From NCBI GenBank assembly GCA_947034885.2, contig OZ019759.1:16556501-16620500 (forward strand): 64,000 bases of DNA. Reading direction: 5' to 3'. The notes beneath the pieces are model-generated. The model worked only from the letters and a program-made list of their open reading frames with translations. It was not told the DNA's origin and ran no database searches. Shown here piece by piece: positions 23,790 to 35,650 of the stretch. Position 1 is the first letter of the stretch, and the number at the start of each line of letters is the position of its first letter. Source of the DNA: Thuidium tamariscinum (lineage: Eukaryota > Streptophyta > Bryopsida > Hypnales > Thuidiaceae). The translations under genes were made by a program, and so were the position numbers.

Positions 23790-25170
23790 ATGTTGTGTAA
23801 TGTCTTGGTTTACTTCAAGCTATTTCATTTCCATGTTGGGAGTTTTATTTTATCTTAGTTGAGTAGTGTCACTCATATTCTTTTGATTCCAATACCCTGA
23901 TTTATTCTTTACTTCAATGGCACAGTAATAGTGTAGCTATTTTCTTTTTGAATGTTACTGATTTTTCAATATTTTCACTTAGTGCCGTATTTCTGTAATG
24001 GGAAACAAAGGTCAAATGCATGAATGTCTTGGGGTTTCTCTTTTAGTATATTATAGTTCTCATCTCCAACAATGTACATCACCATCAATGTTTAGCAAGT
24101 ATGTTTAATTGAGATGGGGTAATCCGGATGAATTATATGCATGCAATGAGAGGGATTGAATCACGCATTGCGTGAAGGTGGACATGGTCAAAACGTGGTT
24201 TGGCGATGGGGGGTTGTAAGCAAGTAAGGTAAGAGGCTCAAAAAGCAACCATGTAAGCGTTGATGTACCTCTTTTGTGTATTTCCTAATATGAAAATATT
24301 AGGAGTTTATTTTTTAGTGAAAAAAACTTGTGTGAGGAATCTAACACAAGTTGTTTTATATTTTTTCAAGTTTTATTGAAGAACATAGGAAAATGTGCTT
24401 GAAGTGTGTTTGAGGTGTGCTTGAAGTCCACCTCAAGCATGCCTCAAGCATGCTTCAAGCAAAATTTGATAAAAGTAAAAGAAAAATAATTTTAATTCCA
24501 AATTCAATGGGGAATAAATTCTTGTGCTTGAGGTGTGCTTGACGTGAACTCAAGCACACCTCAAACACAACTCAACACAATTTTTGATTTCCTAATAGAA
24601 TTTGAATTTATAAAAAAAAATTGTGTTTAGTAGTACTTTAGTTGTGCTTTAGTTGTATTTGGGAGCTGACATGTTATTAAACCTTCTCAGTCAACTTGCT
24701 TGGAGGGGACAAGAACCTGTGGTTTCTAGAGAGGTTTTTTGCATGACTTGCTTCATTTCCTTTTGGGGCGGGTCAATGGTGGCGCATGTTTTAGAGGCGA
24801 GGCCCGCCCTAGCCCAGGCCAGCCTCCTTTCCAGTGAATGGGTGGAGATGCTCGAAAGCATTGAAAATGGTTTTTAAAAGCGTCTCTTTCTAAATCTAAA
24901 ATGAATGCTTGAATGAATCATTCTTTCAGATTTTTAGTACTTGTAAGTAGGTGGTTCAACAATAAATTTTTATTTTGAATTAAATTTATAGACATCTAGC
25001 CACTTAGTTAGAAATGAACCTAGTGTGGCTCTTAATCCATCCATTGAAGAATTAAAGACAAATCTAATCAAGATATGTTGTAATCCACAGTTCATTTTCC
25101 CCGGTTCAAGTGTCCATTTCAAAGCCCCTACTGGTTGGTTGAAAATGCCTCGTCGATTTTACACTCGTCT
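23790..25170. other. AT-rich spacer with two nested inverted repeats
   Basis: No gene recognised; frames at 24653-24877 and 25025-25246 have no family resemblance. Contains foldbacks at 24395-24461 and 24522-24570 built from TGTGCTTGAGGTGTGCTTGA and its complement. The two hairpins share words, so they look like one small repeat family or a degenerate foldback element. Confidence 0.4.
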
Positions 25171-25179
25171 TCTATATGT

Positions 25180-26245
25180 TTGCAATGAGGGGGTGCATGG
25201 GTGTCCTTTGGGAGAACTACCTACATGGCTATTCTGCATGCGGTGAAGGGTAGCTTAGATGGGTTAGAGGTGTAGGAGATGGATGGATTAGAGGGGTGGG
25301 GAGATGGGTTGGGATGCATGTGGTGAGAGGAAGCAAGGGTAGGGATATGGGTGGATTAGAGGGGTGAGGAGATGGGCTAGGATGCATGCGATGAGGGGGA
25401 CCAAGGGTGGGGATATAGGTGGGTTATATGGGTGGGTTAGAGAGGTAGATTAGAGGGTTTAGGGTGGGTATTAGGGTGGTTATTAGAGGGTTAGAGGGTT
25501 TAGGGTGGGTTAAAAGGGTGAGGAGATGGGCTAGGATGTATGCAATGAGGGGAACCAAGGGTGGGGATATGGGTGGGTTAGAAGGGTGGAGAAATGGGCT
25601 GAGATGCATGTGGTGAGGGGGAGCAAGGCTGGGGATATGGGTGGGTTAGAGGGGTGGAGAAATGGGCTGAGATGCATGTAGTAAGGGGGAGCAAGGGTAG
25701 GGAGATGGATGGATTAAAAGGGTGGGGAGATAGGTGGGTTAAAGGGGTGGAGAGATGGGTTGGGATGCATGCGGTGAGGGGAAGCAAGGGTGGAGATATA
25801 GGTGGGTTAGAAGGGTGGAGAGATGGAATGAGATGCATGTGGTGAGGGGAAGCAAAGCTGGGGATATGGGTGACTGGGTTAGAGGGGTAAGAAGATGAGC
25901 TGAGATGCATGTAGTGAGGGGGAGCAAAGGTAGGGAGATGGATGGATTAAAGGGATGGAGAGATCACTAGTAGAACCCCCCGTTTAATGTGACAAGGTCT
26001 AATTTTTCTTGACAAATTTTGCTAGGCATCAAAAGTAACAACCCGTGTTTTTATGTCAAGAAAAATGTTCAACACAACATCAATGTTGACATAAAAATAC
26101 GAGTTGTTACTTTTGATGCCTAACAAAATCCGTCAAGAAAAATTAGGCCTTGTCACATTAAACAGGGGTTTCTACTAGTGGATGGGATGGGATACATGCA
26201 ATGAGGGGGAGTAAGGGCGGGTTAGAGGGGTGGGGAGATGGGTGG
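25180..26245. repeat. G-rich minisatellite, ~68-bp unit, split by a MITE
   Basis: Units of GATGCATGTGGTGAGGGGGA, then GCAAGGGTGGGGATATGG, then GTGGGTTAGAGGGGTGGAGA recur with GATGCATG-type starts near 25313, 25380, 25527, 25600, 25669, 25762, 25829, 25903 and 26190, steps mostly 67-74 bp. Strand asymmetry is strong (G-rich plus strand), so open frames on the minus strand are by-products. A CACTA-like MITE at 25965-26180 sits inside. Confidence 0.85.
25965..26180. mobile_element. CACTA-like MITE (216 bp) with GAT target duplication
   Basis: The ends CACTAGTAGAA and TTCTACTAGTG are inverted, flanked by GAT on both sides (25962-25964 and 26181-26183), the 3-bp target size of the CACTA superfamily. 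Almost the whole element is an inverted repeat: arms of about 95 bp (AATGTGACAAGG, GCATCAAAAGTAACAAC and their complements) around a short centre. No coding. The near-identity of the arms suggests a fairly recent insertion into the minisatellite. Confidence 0.85.
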
Positions 26246-26249
26246 ATGT

Positions 26250-26900
26250 AGGTGCAACAAAGTGTGGTGAATATTAGTGCAATGTAGTGCACTCTAAACC
26301 CCTTGATCCCCTATGGGTACAAGGGCTTCAAAATTGAAAAGTGATAAGCCACCTTAAACATATAAATTATCTTATCCAATGTGACATACAATGCTATATC
26401 GTTGCCCCAAAGCCTAGAGTGATTTTTATCAAACCTCTACATTGCTTGCATCATCTACACATAACCCACAAAAAATGTCAGTTTCAAGTGGCACCACTAA
26501 ATTTATCCAAGTTATATAGCTCAAATTGAAATAGATTTTCAGAGCCATAGGTCGACCACAATTTCTAAACAAATTTTTTTAATTTCTAAAATATGAAGGT
26601 CAATTTAAAATGCACTCTTGCACATTGAACTTAATTCTAATGAACTAAATTGTCATCACATCATAAGCAAAAATACGTAGTAGGCATTTTTTTTCCCTAG
26701 TACAGGTGCTAACGCATTGGGAACAACATATTTATTAAGTGTATAGATATGTGTAAATTGTTTATAAGACATCCAAAAATATGTTATAAGCAACAAATAT
26801 ATACAGTAGTTTAACGAGTACTTGATTGACGACTTCAGCATGATAGGGTAGGTCACCGTGTTTCCAAGGCGAGTGTTCATTTGCTGAAATCAAGCGTCTC
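26250..26900. other. AT-rich spacer, nothing recognised
   Basis: Between the G-rich minisatellite and the TTCATCCA minisatellite. Short frames on both strands show no family resemblance; no repeat structure stands out. Confidence 0.4.
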
Positions 26901-27636
26901 TTCCAATTTTTCATTTAATTGCCATCCAATTTGTTATCCAAATTTTCATCCATATTTTCACCTAAACTTTCATCTGATTTATCATCCAAATTTTCATCCA
27001 AATTTTCATTCAAACTTTCATCCAAACTTTCATCTAAACTTTCATCCAAACTTTCATTCAAACTTTCATCCAAATTTTCAACCGATTTGTCATCCCCATT
27101 TTCATCCAAATTTTCAACCGATTTGTCATCCCCATTTTCATCCAAATTTTCATTCAAAATTTTATTTAAACTTTCATCCAAATTTTCATTCAAAGTTTCA
27201 ACCGATTTGTCATCCCCATTTTCATCCAAATTTTCAGTCAAAATTTTATCCAAACTTTCATCCAAATTTTCATTCAAAGTTTCATCCAAACTTGCATCCA
27301 ATTTTTTCCGTCATTCTTAAGTATTTTCATCCATTGTCATCCACTTTCATCCATTTCTTCTTCAATTTCCATTAACTTTCATCCAATTTTCAACTAATTT
27401 TCATCTACTTTCATCTTCTTTTATCATCCACATCCATTCATTTTTTAATAAAACTTCATCCATTTATTCCATCACTTTTCACCAATTTTTTCATCAACTT
27501 CCATCTATTTCTTTAATTCACATTTCTTATTTTCTATACTATTTTTTACAATCTATTTGATTTTTCTTCGAATATTGTTAATCCCCGCTCATTAATTCCC
27601 GCTTCCCACTCCCCGCTCGTATACCAGCATTCCTTG
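26900..27636. repeat. Dispersed repeat: 12-bp TTTTCATCCAAA minisatellite with CCCCGCTC end (copy 2)
   Basis: About 26.93-27.31 kb consists of a 12-bp unit (TTTTCATCCAAA, variants with ACTTTCATCC) repeated some 30 times, with a higher-order piece containing ACCGATTTGTCATCCCCA present three times. It continues as looser TTTCATCC units and finishes with CCCCGCTCATTAATTCCCGC and GCATTCCTTG at 27636, the same end as the repeat at 2270-2533. Because 12 is divisible by 3, it opens long frames on both strands (HPNFHPNFH and DESLDENLDE products), which are not evidence of genes. Confidence 0.8.
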
Positions 27637-27839
27637 TTTTTGATTAGGACAAAGAGTGTAAACTTCCTCTTTAACCATTTTATCTCAATTAAGAGATCCT
27701 ATGGCTTGCTAATCCATACTTTTAATAATTTCTCTATTTCTAACTCATAGAAGCAAAAGAATATACTAAAAATGGAATTCTTACTTCAAATTCTATTTGA
27801 AATAACAAAATTTGATTCTTTAGGTTACGATAGCTCTGC

Positions 27840-28170
27840 TTCTTCAGCTCACTCCAAGTCGGAATCAGGGTATTGGCTTCCGGAACTAGTTGTACTGTGG
27901 GCATTTTGGTTCCAGTATGTTTTGTCATGGGGTCGGATAGCCTCCTTCTCACCTGAAGAGTCTTATGTGCACCTCCCATCTGGATCCTTTCCGGATTTTT
28001 CTAGAAGATCCAACGTTGTTACGGAATTTTCGGTTCCATAAACTCCTTAAACAATAAGAGACTCTAATTATCTTCTATTCCTACGTCTAAACTATTAAAT
28101 TTTGAAAAATTAGACTATTCTAGCAAAATTCACCCTAACTCTATATTTTAGACATTTTCGGACCGCAACA
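27840..28170. mobile_element. LTR fragment or solo LTR related to the 14-21.9 kb fossil
   Basis: The right part (AAGAGACTCTAATTATCTTC, TATTCCTACGTCTAAACT, then GGACCGCAACA at 28170) parallels the right end of the LTR element at 21780-21898. The left part is rich in GGATCC/CCGGA words as in that family. No internal region follows, so it is a solo or truncated LTR; the left edge is uncertain. A fossil. Confidence 0.55.
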
Positions 28171-28179
28171 ATATGCCCC

Positions 28180-29085
28180 AAGGAGATCACTTAGTGCCTC
28201 TTAAAACTAAGTGTAGCATAATATAGATAGGATTTTATTATTTTGACATAAAATTTATAAAAATATTATAAGTAAATTAGGAAGCATTCAAAGTCAAAAT
28301 TCCAGTATAAATAATATAGATAGCTTCCAAATCTTGTCTTTTAAGAATTCTTACATGTAATTAAGGGTTAGAAGTTTAGGACTCCCTATAATACATTCAA
28401 TAAACTCTATTGTATACAGCTAGGTGCACAACTAGGCCAAGCTTCGACCATTAGAAGAAAATGAAGGGTTTTGCAACTACAAAGAGCAACTAGTTTTCCT
28501 AGTGTATCGATCATTTGCAACCAGTGATAATTTGGAGACCCGCAAATGCACTGGACAAGTTGCATGTTGAATTTTTAGTCGCAAAATCTCGAGAATTCAA
28601 CAGCCTACTTAGAAGTTCATCGATGAATTTTTCTGACGTGGTTGCTACTGTGGTATTCACTGCCACGTGAAGTCGACCACTCAATTCACTTATTTGCAAC
28701 ATGGCTATCATTTGTAAATTTGTTGATTTTGAAATTCTAATATCAAGAATTTATAGAGTTCAAAATTTCAAATCTAGCTTCTATTGTAGATTTCAAAAAT
28801 TCAAATATTGATATTTAATAGATTTCACTAGTTTTAGGGTTTAGGATTTAGGGCTCAAAATTTCTTCAATTTTAAATATTTGTAGATTTCTATAGACTAT
28901 ACAAATCTACAAATAATAAAAATCTACAAATTGTAAATTTCTATAAACTATAGACATCTAAGAATTCTATCAAGAGAATTTTTTAGTCTTTACATAAGGA
29001 TTCAACAATTCACAGTCTTATGTATCTAACCTAATGGTACTCTCGACAATTGATATGGAACAATTGATAGAAGACAATTAGAAAA
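28180..29085. other. AT-rich spacer without recognised genes
   Basis: Contains diffuse AT-rich inverted words around 28730-28970 (repeated TCTACAAAT/ATTTGTAGA), but no bounded element, RNA gene or coding signal that I can support. Confidence 0.35.
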
Positions 29086-29089
29086 CAAA

Positions 29090-29340
29090 TTAAAGACTAA
29101 AATATGGTTGAATTCTAGTTGTTTTCTAATTGTAGTCTAGTCATTCTTTAGTCATAATCTAGTTGCCATGCAATTGTTTTCTAATTGCACTCTAGTTATT
29201 TTCTACTTGAAGTGTAATTGTTCTCTAGTCGCAATCTAGTTGTTCTTTAGTTATAATCTAGTCATTTTTTAGTCACAGTCTAATTGCTTTCTAGTTGAAT
29301 TGTAGTTGTTTTCTAGTCAAATTGTGGTCAAATTCAAGTA
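29090..29340. repeat. ~22-bp minisatellite (CTAGTTGTTTTCTAATTGTAGT type)
   Basis: About ten degenerate units starting CTAGT(T/C) and alternating TTGTTTTCTAATTG with CATTCTTTAGTCATAAT. Located 1.25 kb upstream of the first recognisable exon of methyltransferase-like copy 2 and on its 5' side. Confidence 0.65.
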
Positions 29341-29344
29341 ATAT

Positions 29345-30590
29345 GCAATTGTGGTTTGACACAATGAACTCCACAGAGAATAGAGTCGTCCACATCGATG
29401 AATATTGGATGTAGAATAACTCACAATATTTCTAAGTGACGAATATGTTAGACTCCTAAAATCTTACACTACATTCTGCGACTACCTTGCAACTACCTTG
29501 CAAGTGAAAAAATTCTTGGTGCAAACAAAGAAGGTTATAGTCGTAGAAGGGTAGTTATATAAGACACTTAGTCACTCTTTAGTAACAAAGACATGGTTGT
29601 AGCGGACACGTTTTTTTTCTAATTGATTGGATGAAATTGTTAGGGCACCTCTTACTATATCTACAACTTGTGGAGATCCAAGGATTCAACAATTTTTAGA
29701 CAATGCATCAAATAGTGACATAGCAAATTCTAACTCTAGTGTTGATAGCCAGTAGTGTAAAGATTGTGATTTCTATCACTCTCATAAGATGTTTTTGTAT
29801 ATGCATCTTCATATTTTGATTTCATTGGGGAAACTAAAAGAGCCATTGACTTTGATGTTTTTACTGATCCTTGTGTAGTTATGCCAATGCATTCAAACTA
29901 TTGTAATTTTGTTTTTGAATTATGGACATTCATAATTTGATAAAAATCTTGTCCATTATTTGAACCCTAAACTATGGTCCATTGCTAGAATCCTAAAAAG
30001 TTCTCTACTATTGCCATTTTTAAAGTAAATTTTATTCTCATTGAACATAGAATGCTCTTTCAAATTTGCTCTTTAGTTTTTTCTTGTACATGACTATGAT
30101 CAAACTTTGTTAAAAAATGCATGGAAGTAGGTTCAATTCTGTGCAAGGATTGGTCATATTGTTTTGTAGAAAACTTTTGCTTCCACTTTGCTCAACAATT
30201 CAATTTTTTTCTTATAAACAATATAGCCTATAAAAAATTGTATGAGTATGAAAAATATAAGTAATGATAGAGTGCCCTAATATAGGTCATTTTCTCAAAT
30301 TAAGTAATTATAGCAACATTTTTATATTAACCTTGCAAGTAAATAGTCCCCTAAGAAAAATCCTAGTGCTGCACGTGGTACTCCAAATATACAAAGAGTG
30401 ACCTTCTTGAAGTATATGCTTACTATTATATTTTCATCTACAGTGTTCTCTTGATTGAATGATGATGATTGTATTACAAATATTTTAATTTGAGTTGGAG
30501 GCTAAAGGGGCCATCACATACTTAGACCTTCTCCATTTCTATCATCATATCTTGATCGCGCATCACTGACCTGCATATTCAACACACACC
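29345..30590. other. Spacer upstream of methyltransferase-like copy 2
   Basis: AT-rich, no coding signal recognised and no palindrome array like that of copy 1. Some of this may be promoter or a missing first exon of copy 2. Confidence 0.35.
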
Positions 30591-30592
30591 AA

Positions 30593-32642
30593 ATGTGCAC
30601 CTATACCAGAGTTCATCTCAGTGGTAGAAGATGGTACTTAGGTTGTATTCTCAAATTTACTCCTCTTTCAGAGATGAAACTAAGGAGATCTTTGGACAAC
30701 AAAATGGTCATCGACTTGGAGATCGATGAGTTTTCCGGCCTCGACAAGACTATAAGAAATAAGGCCATCATGAAGAAGGATGACAATGATAGAAAGAAAG
30801 TAGCTTGAGCCCAAATTCAGCTGGAAAACAAGGAGAAGAAGGAAACTAAGTGAACGGCCAAGAAGGTAGAGAAGGATAAGGAAGAAAACGGCAAAAGCAA
30901 GAAGAAGGAAGAAGCAAGAGGCCAAGTGGTACCATCTTCCACCATGGATTAGGGTTCGCAAATAGAGAGCGGAATGAAGAAGATTACTCTCTTGCAGCTC
31001 ATTGAAGAAGTCATTAGTCATGTCATACAAACAATAGTCTTGACAGAAAATGATGTGGTGAAGATTGAGGATTTAATCCTCAACATCTTGATTCAAGACA
31101 TTGCGTTAGAAATGGAGAGTAAAGAATGGACTTCATACAACGAGGTCTTGCAATTTCTAGAGAAGATTACCATCTTCATCTTCATTGTAAAAATTCATTT
31201 TTTTCCTTTGAGGAGACATGAATATTGTTGTTGTTCATTATTAACCTTTTGATGTATTACATGTTTGCAGATGTTGGTTGGAAAGTATTGCATGTTCGAA
31301 GGTGTGGCAAATGCACGGGCAAGGATGGACATTGTTTTTATTGATTGCCGAAAAACTTGCTTATACTAGGATTCTCTTCTTCACTAGACGACATTCCGAA
31401 ATGGAATGCAAATCTAGCCAATGAGGCTCTGCAATCAATATACAGCTTTGCTGCAAAGCATCTACATGATGATGGATACATCATCATCTTTCACTCCTAC
31501 AGTATGAAGTCAAGGGAGGGCATTGTTGGAGTGTGTGAGACGTACAATTTGGTTCAGAAAAAAGAGTGGATGGGGATGAATCGCATGCACCTTGCCTCCA
31601 CAACAAAGAAGACCAAGACAGTAAATTCTACTCAAGTTTTCTATATTTCATTAGAAATTCATAATGCACTCCATTTATTGCATTCTAATATATATTTTGT
31701 GTGGATGTTGCAAACACAAAAGTTTGGAGTCCCCCTCCTAGTGAAGAACCTTGGCTCTAAAGGAGATTCCAAATTTTTCTTCAAGCAAACTAGCACCATG
31801 ATAAAGGCTAGGGTTGACATCGCAGAGGATGATATGTTGATGAATTACACCCATCCAAATGACATGGCCATGAATGGGGAGTAGCTTTGGTGGAGTGGGT
31901 ATGAAAAAGATCCAAGGTTCTTTACTATTGTCTTCAAAGCTATAAGCATGAAGGAAGACTTGATTTTCGACTATACTACATCTACAGGTAAGTGTTCAAT
32001 TCAAAACCTAAATACTACAATTGCATTATACTAATTCAAATCTCCAAACTAATACATTTTAATTCTATTGCCTTCAAGTGCATGCATTACAACTTACCGT
32101 GGCTCTAGACACCACATTGTAGCTTTGGAGGGGCACAAAGACATATACAATGCCATCCTCAAGCTAATGAATAAGTCAACAGTGTTTGTGGTAGAAACAA
32201 AAATGCTAGCACCAATGCTTGAGGTTTTACAAGATTTAGAAGACATGCCCATCATGCCTTGCAAATTTGTTCACAAGGAGAAATCCAGTAACTAAGTTGG
32301 CAATATTTGAATTCTTTATTTGTATATTCGATTCACTTTTGGGTTTTTAAATCCTAATACCATATTTTTCTTTTTTACAGGGATCATGGATTGATATTAG
32401 CAGATCCTATTGTGTGGAATCAAAGTCAATCCATCAACCCAAAAAAGACTTTTGAACTTCCAATCTATGTCGAGCAAATCGCAAATGCCTTTGTAGATTT
32501 TGATTGCTCTATACCAAAACGTCATATAGACACTTATGCCTTCAATTTCTTGCAATTTGTTGATGTGTCTACATTTGAAGGTAGAGAGTCCTCAGAGTCA
32601 TTTCTTGGTTTGAATTCCACAACAAAGTCCACAACAACTTAG
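30593..32642 (+). pseudogene. Methyltransferase-like gene copy 2 (beta-class N4/N6 type), decayed
   Basis: Paralogue of the gene at 11.5-23.8 kb, C-terminal two thirds. Order: Lys-rich segment (30.75-30.95 kb, KSKKKEEARG), helical segment with QLIEEVISHVIQT, intron, then about 31271-31620 with MDIVFIDC at the catalytic motif IV position and AAKHLHDDGYIIIFHSYSM; exon 31720-31988 with KDPRFFTIVFKAISMKEDLI and FDYTTSTG, matching motif X/I; exon from about 32068 with ACITTYRGSRHHIVALEGHK, the rest of the SAM fold; exon 32391-32642 with a Ser/Thr-rich C-terminus. GT-AG borders are visible (GTAAGT after the TSTG exon). In-frame stops (for example after DRKKVA, after STMD and after MNGE) and a frame change at the IDC motif show decay. 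Its upstream region differs from copy 1. A DUF7869-type pseudogene follows on the same strand 0.5 kb downstream. Confidence 0.5.
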
Positions 32643-32649
32643 ATTCATG

Positions 32650-33180
32650 AGATCGACAAATCTCTTGGATCAAACTATTGTATGTTGATTTTATTGTGAT
32701 TGGATTTGTGTGTTTTATAGCTACTTTCTAAATGTATTTAATTTCCCTTGACATTTTTGAATTGCTAATTTTTTTTTTAATTTGACAATACTTGGTATTA
32801 GCCAAAAATTTAGGCTAGAAAATATAAGTAAGAACCACACATTTCTAAAATTAATCTTATTTCTTCCCCATCATACAATGTACAAAATCCACAATCGTAG
32901 GAACTCGATAGAAATTTTCCCTATTTTTTTTTCCATTCTCAAGCTCCTAGACTTTCCTACTAGCAATCATGATTTCCTAAATATACTGCAAAGTCTAGTA
33001 GAGATACTTTTGCTAGGTGTGGCTTGAGTGATATGTACAAGCAATTAAAAAGCGCTTGTGTGGATTTCAAGTCAAAATTGAAGTAGACCAATCTTTAAAA
33101 TACCCATAATGAAGGGTAAAATGCTCATTAAGAACACTATTATTCAAATTGACAATATTTCTAAAAATATCTAGAATAGA
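32650..33180. other. Spacer between methyltransferase-like copy 2 and the DUF7869-type copy
   Basis: AT-rich; no palindromes and no coding resemblance. Confidence 0.35.
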
Positions 33181-33189
33181 TGTTGTACA

Positions 33190-34800
33190 TCATTCATAAT
33201 AAGATGGATCATTCAAAGACTGCCTCTTCATATTTTTCTCACAAGACCAAAATGATAGAATCCTTCATGAAAATGCTTGTAGTGATTACAGGTATGATTG
33301 CTCATGGTCATAGTGACGTGTGACATATACACTATAGTTTGGGCATTTACTCAACAAATTCAAACCATACCATTGGGGTCCATTCCAAGATTGTTGCATG
33401 ATTTGGAAGGAGCATCAAAGAATTCATTGCACACATTATTTTCTATAAAGGGACCAATCCACATTGACCTAGGCATTTCTAAATGAAGCACAAACTTGCT
33501 TGGACTCCCTCCTTCCACCTTCGCAAAAACCGCTTCCAACTAAACTTCTCCTACTAATATTAATATTGTAGTTGGATAAGGCTTCAGGAAACAACAAGAA
33601 CCAATATGTTTTTGGTTTTTGCTCTATGCTTGTATGTAAAGGCATTTTTCGTGAGATATACATCAACATCCTCATTTTGGGACACACTCACAAAGACATT
33701 AACGTTCTTTTTGGTTGATGGAGCTCGAGATTGAAGACAAATAACTATCCAACACTTCCAAGGCTCATGAAGTCCTTCATGGATTGTAAAATATACCTTG
33801 TGATTCTTCATTTCATCGAGGAAGTTCTTGACTTCAAAGCGTTTGTGCACGGATACTTCGGCATTGGTGGAGACTTCTTAGAAGGTCATTCGAGATCTCA
33901 ACAATTCAAAATTTTCATGGATCCTATTGGATGCCCTTTAATGGAGTATAAAAATTTGTGTATGGATCCAAAGTGATTGCTTGAGGACTGCAAGGGAATT
34001 AGGTTGTGGTCTGAGATTGAAGATGGGCTTCTTATAGTGCAAAATGGTGATCCTCCACTTCTTGCTCTACAAGCAATGAGGGCTCTTGAAGACATAAAAA
34101 AAACTTTGAATGGTTTTGTTGCCACTTGGAAGAAAATGGAAAATAATGATTACATAGGAGAATTTAGACAGAAGAATGGCGCCCTAGAAGATTATTGGAA
34201 AGGCATTCAAATTGCTTTTAATGCACTTCATGTGCATGAGGCATTACTTGATGGATTCTAGTCAGCTTTGAAGATTATTGCAAACAAGATAGATCAAATG
34301 CACAGAAATGGCACGTTCTATGAAGAGAACGCAAAAGATGCACACGTAGACATGATCATTCACATCCTTCATTCAATGTTTTTCATGATACATACAAAGG
34401 TTCTTTTATTGTAGTGCATCTTACTGATGGTGATCCAAAACCATTTTGGCTTGCAAAGGCCATTACAAGTCCAAGCCCGGATTCAAGGCATATGCTTATG
34501 ATCAAAATTCAATATTGGACACCTATCTCGAATTTGCACATTAATATGGAGACATATGAGGGATGGAATACCAAACAAGGAAATGTGTGGCATAAAGACA
34601 GTATGATAAAGCCAACATGGTCAAGTACAAATTGTATCTTAATGGCTTACAAGCCTCATTTTCAAAAAACAACTAAAGATCTAAAAGTGTTGATTCCAAA
34701 TTTGCAAATTGGCATCATTAAGGCATTAGTGGTGGCCTTTACAATTGATGAACACAACGATGAGTCTGGCATAAGAATGAACATTTTGCAGTTGCAATAG
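33190..34800 (+). pseudogene. DUF7869-type (transposase-like) gene copy 2, decayed
   Basis: Plus-strand relic of the same family as the gene at 53982-56837. Recognisable pieces in order: TGMIAHGHSDV-like start (about 33285), a degenerate NKNQYVFGF-like block (about 33590), LGHTHKDINVLFG (about 33680), TNNYPTLPRLMKSFMD (33731-33780), HFIEEVLDFKAFVHGYFG, HSRSQQFKIFMDPIGCPLME, then GEFRQKNGALEDYWKGIQIA (about 34160) and the C-terminal YEGWNTKQGNVWHKDSM with the stop at 34798-34800. Several stops and frame changes. It aligns colinearly with copy 1 and lacks the N-terminal half. Likely a non-functional relic. Confidence 0.6.
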
Positions 34801-34804
34801 TAAA

Positions 34805-35650
34805 CTATTGTTTTCATAGTTCAAGTACTAGGATGCTTTTCATATTATAATAACAAGTTTTGAAAAGGATATTTGTATTCACAAATATATATATGTGACT
34901 TCCATTACAATAGTGTACCTATATAATTAATATTGATTTCTATTAATAGTAAATATATTTTATACTATTGCATCTTACAATTTTATATTAGAATATTTTC
35001 TTAGATATTTCAATGGTTGACAAGTTTACCATGTCAAAATTTAATGTCATCAACCTTTAGATTGGTGCTTCAAGATGTCTAGGCCTATATTTAAAGAAAG
35101 ATCTCACTTTATGATGTTTTTGAGGATTTTGTTTCCTTCTGAAATAACCAAAATAAGAAATCCAAATGTTGATAGTGGATTTTTGTTACTTACAAAAGTG
35201 AGAATAATAAAATATTTTTCTTGACATTTCCCAATTTCAATTTAACTAGGAGTCTCAATTTAATGAAAGCTTTCTTTACCCTGAAAATAGAAAATCATTA
35301 AAATGAGACTGCAGCTTGTCTCATTTTAACCAATAAGGCCTTATACCTAGTGCCCAAGCATGACCTAGCTCTCACATAGCTTTACTCGATCAATCCACTA
35401 TTATAAAACACCAGAAGGTACGAGCAGAATCACTCCTGAAATGATGCGACCATATCAACAATATACTGCTTCACAGCCTAGTGACATCCCTGGATCTGGG
35501 AATGAAAACATCCGAGAACCATTGTTGATGAAACTGTACAACTACAGCCACAAAGGTTGAGTCCATATTTTGCAAGCAGCACTAGACGATTCCAGTTTCT
35601 TGTACAAAACTCAATTATAAACACATTGGTGCTGACACCTCAATGCAAAG
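34805..35650. other. Spacer, nothing recognised
   Basis: AT-rich to about 35330, then approaching the GC-richer NF-YB gene island. No coding or repeat signal supported. Confidence 0.35.

Noticed and set aside
25578-25927. Pro/Ser/His-rich minus-strand frames in the G-rich minisatellite
   Set aside because: Repeat by-products: several overlapping frames give the same kind of low-complexity protein.
26881-27375. 164-residue His/Asn/Phe repeat frame and its acidic antisense frame
   Set aside because: Explained by a 12-bp minisatellite without stops; no start context or homology.
30592-30665. tRNA-like words (CTCAGTGGTAG) at the start of methyltransferase-like copy 2
   Set aside because: Only a partial D-arm resemblance, no matching B box or cloverleaf.
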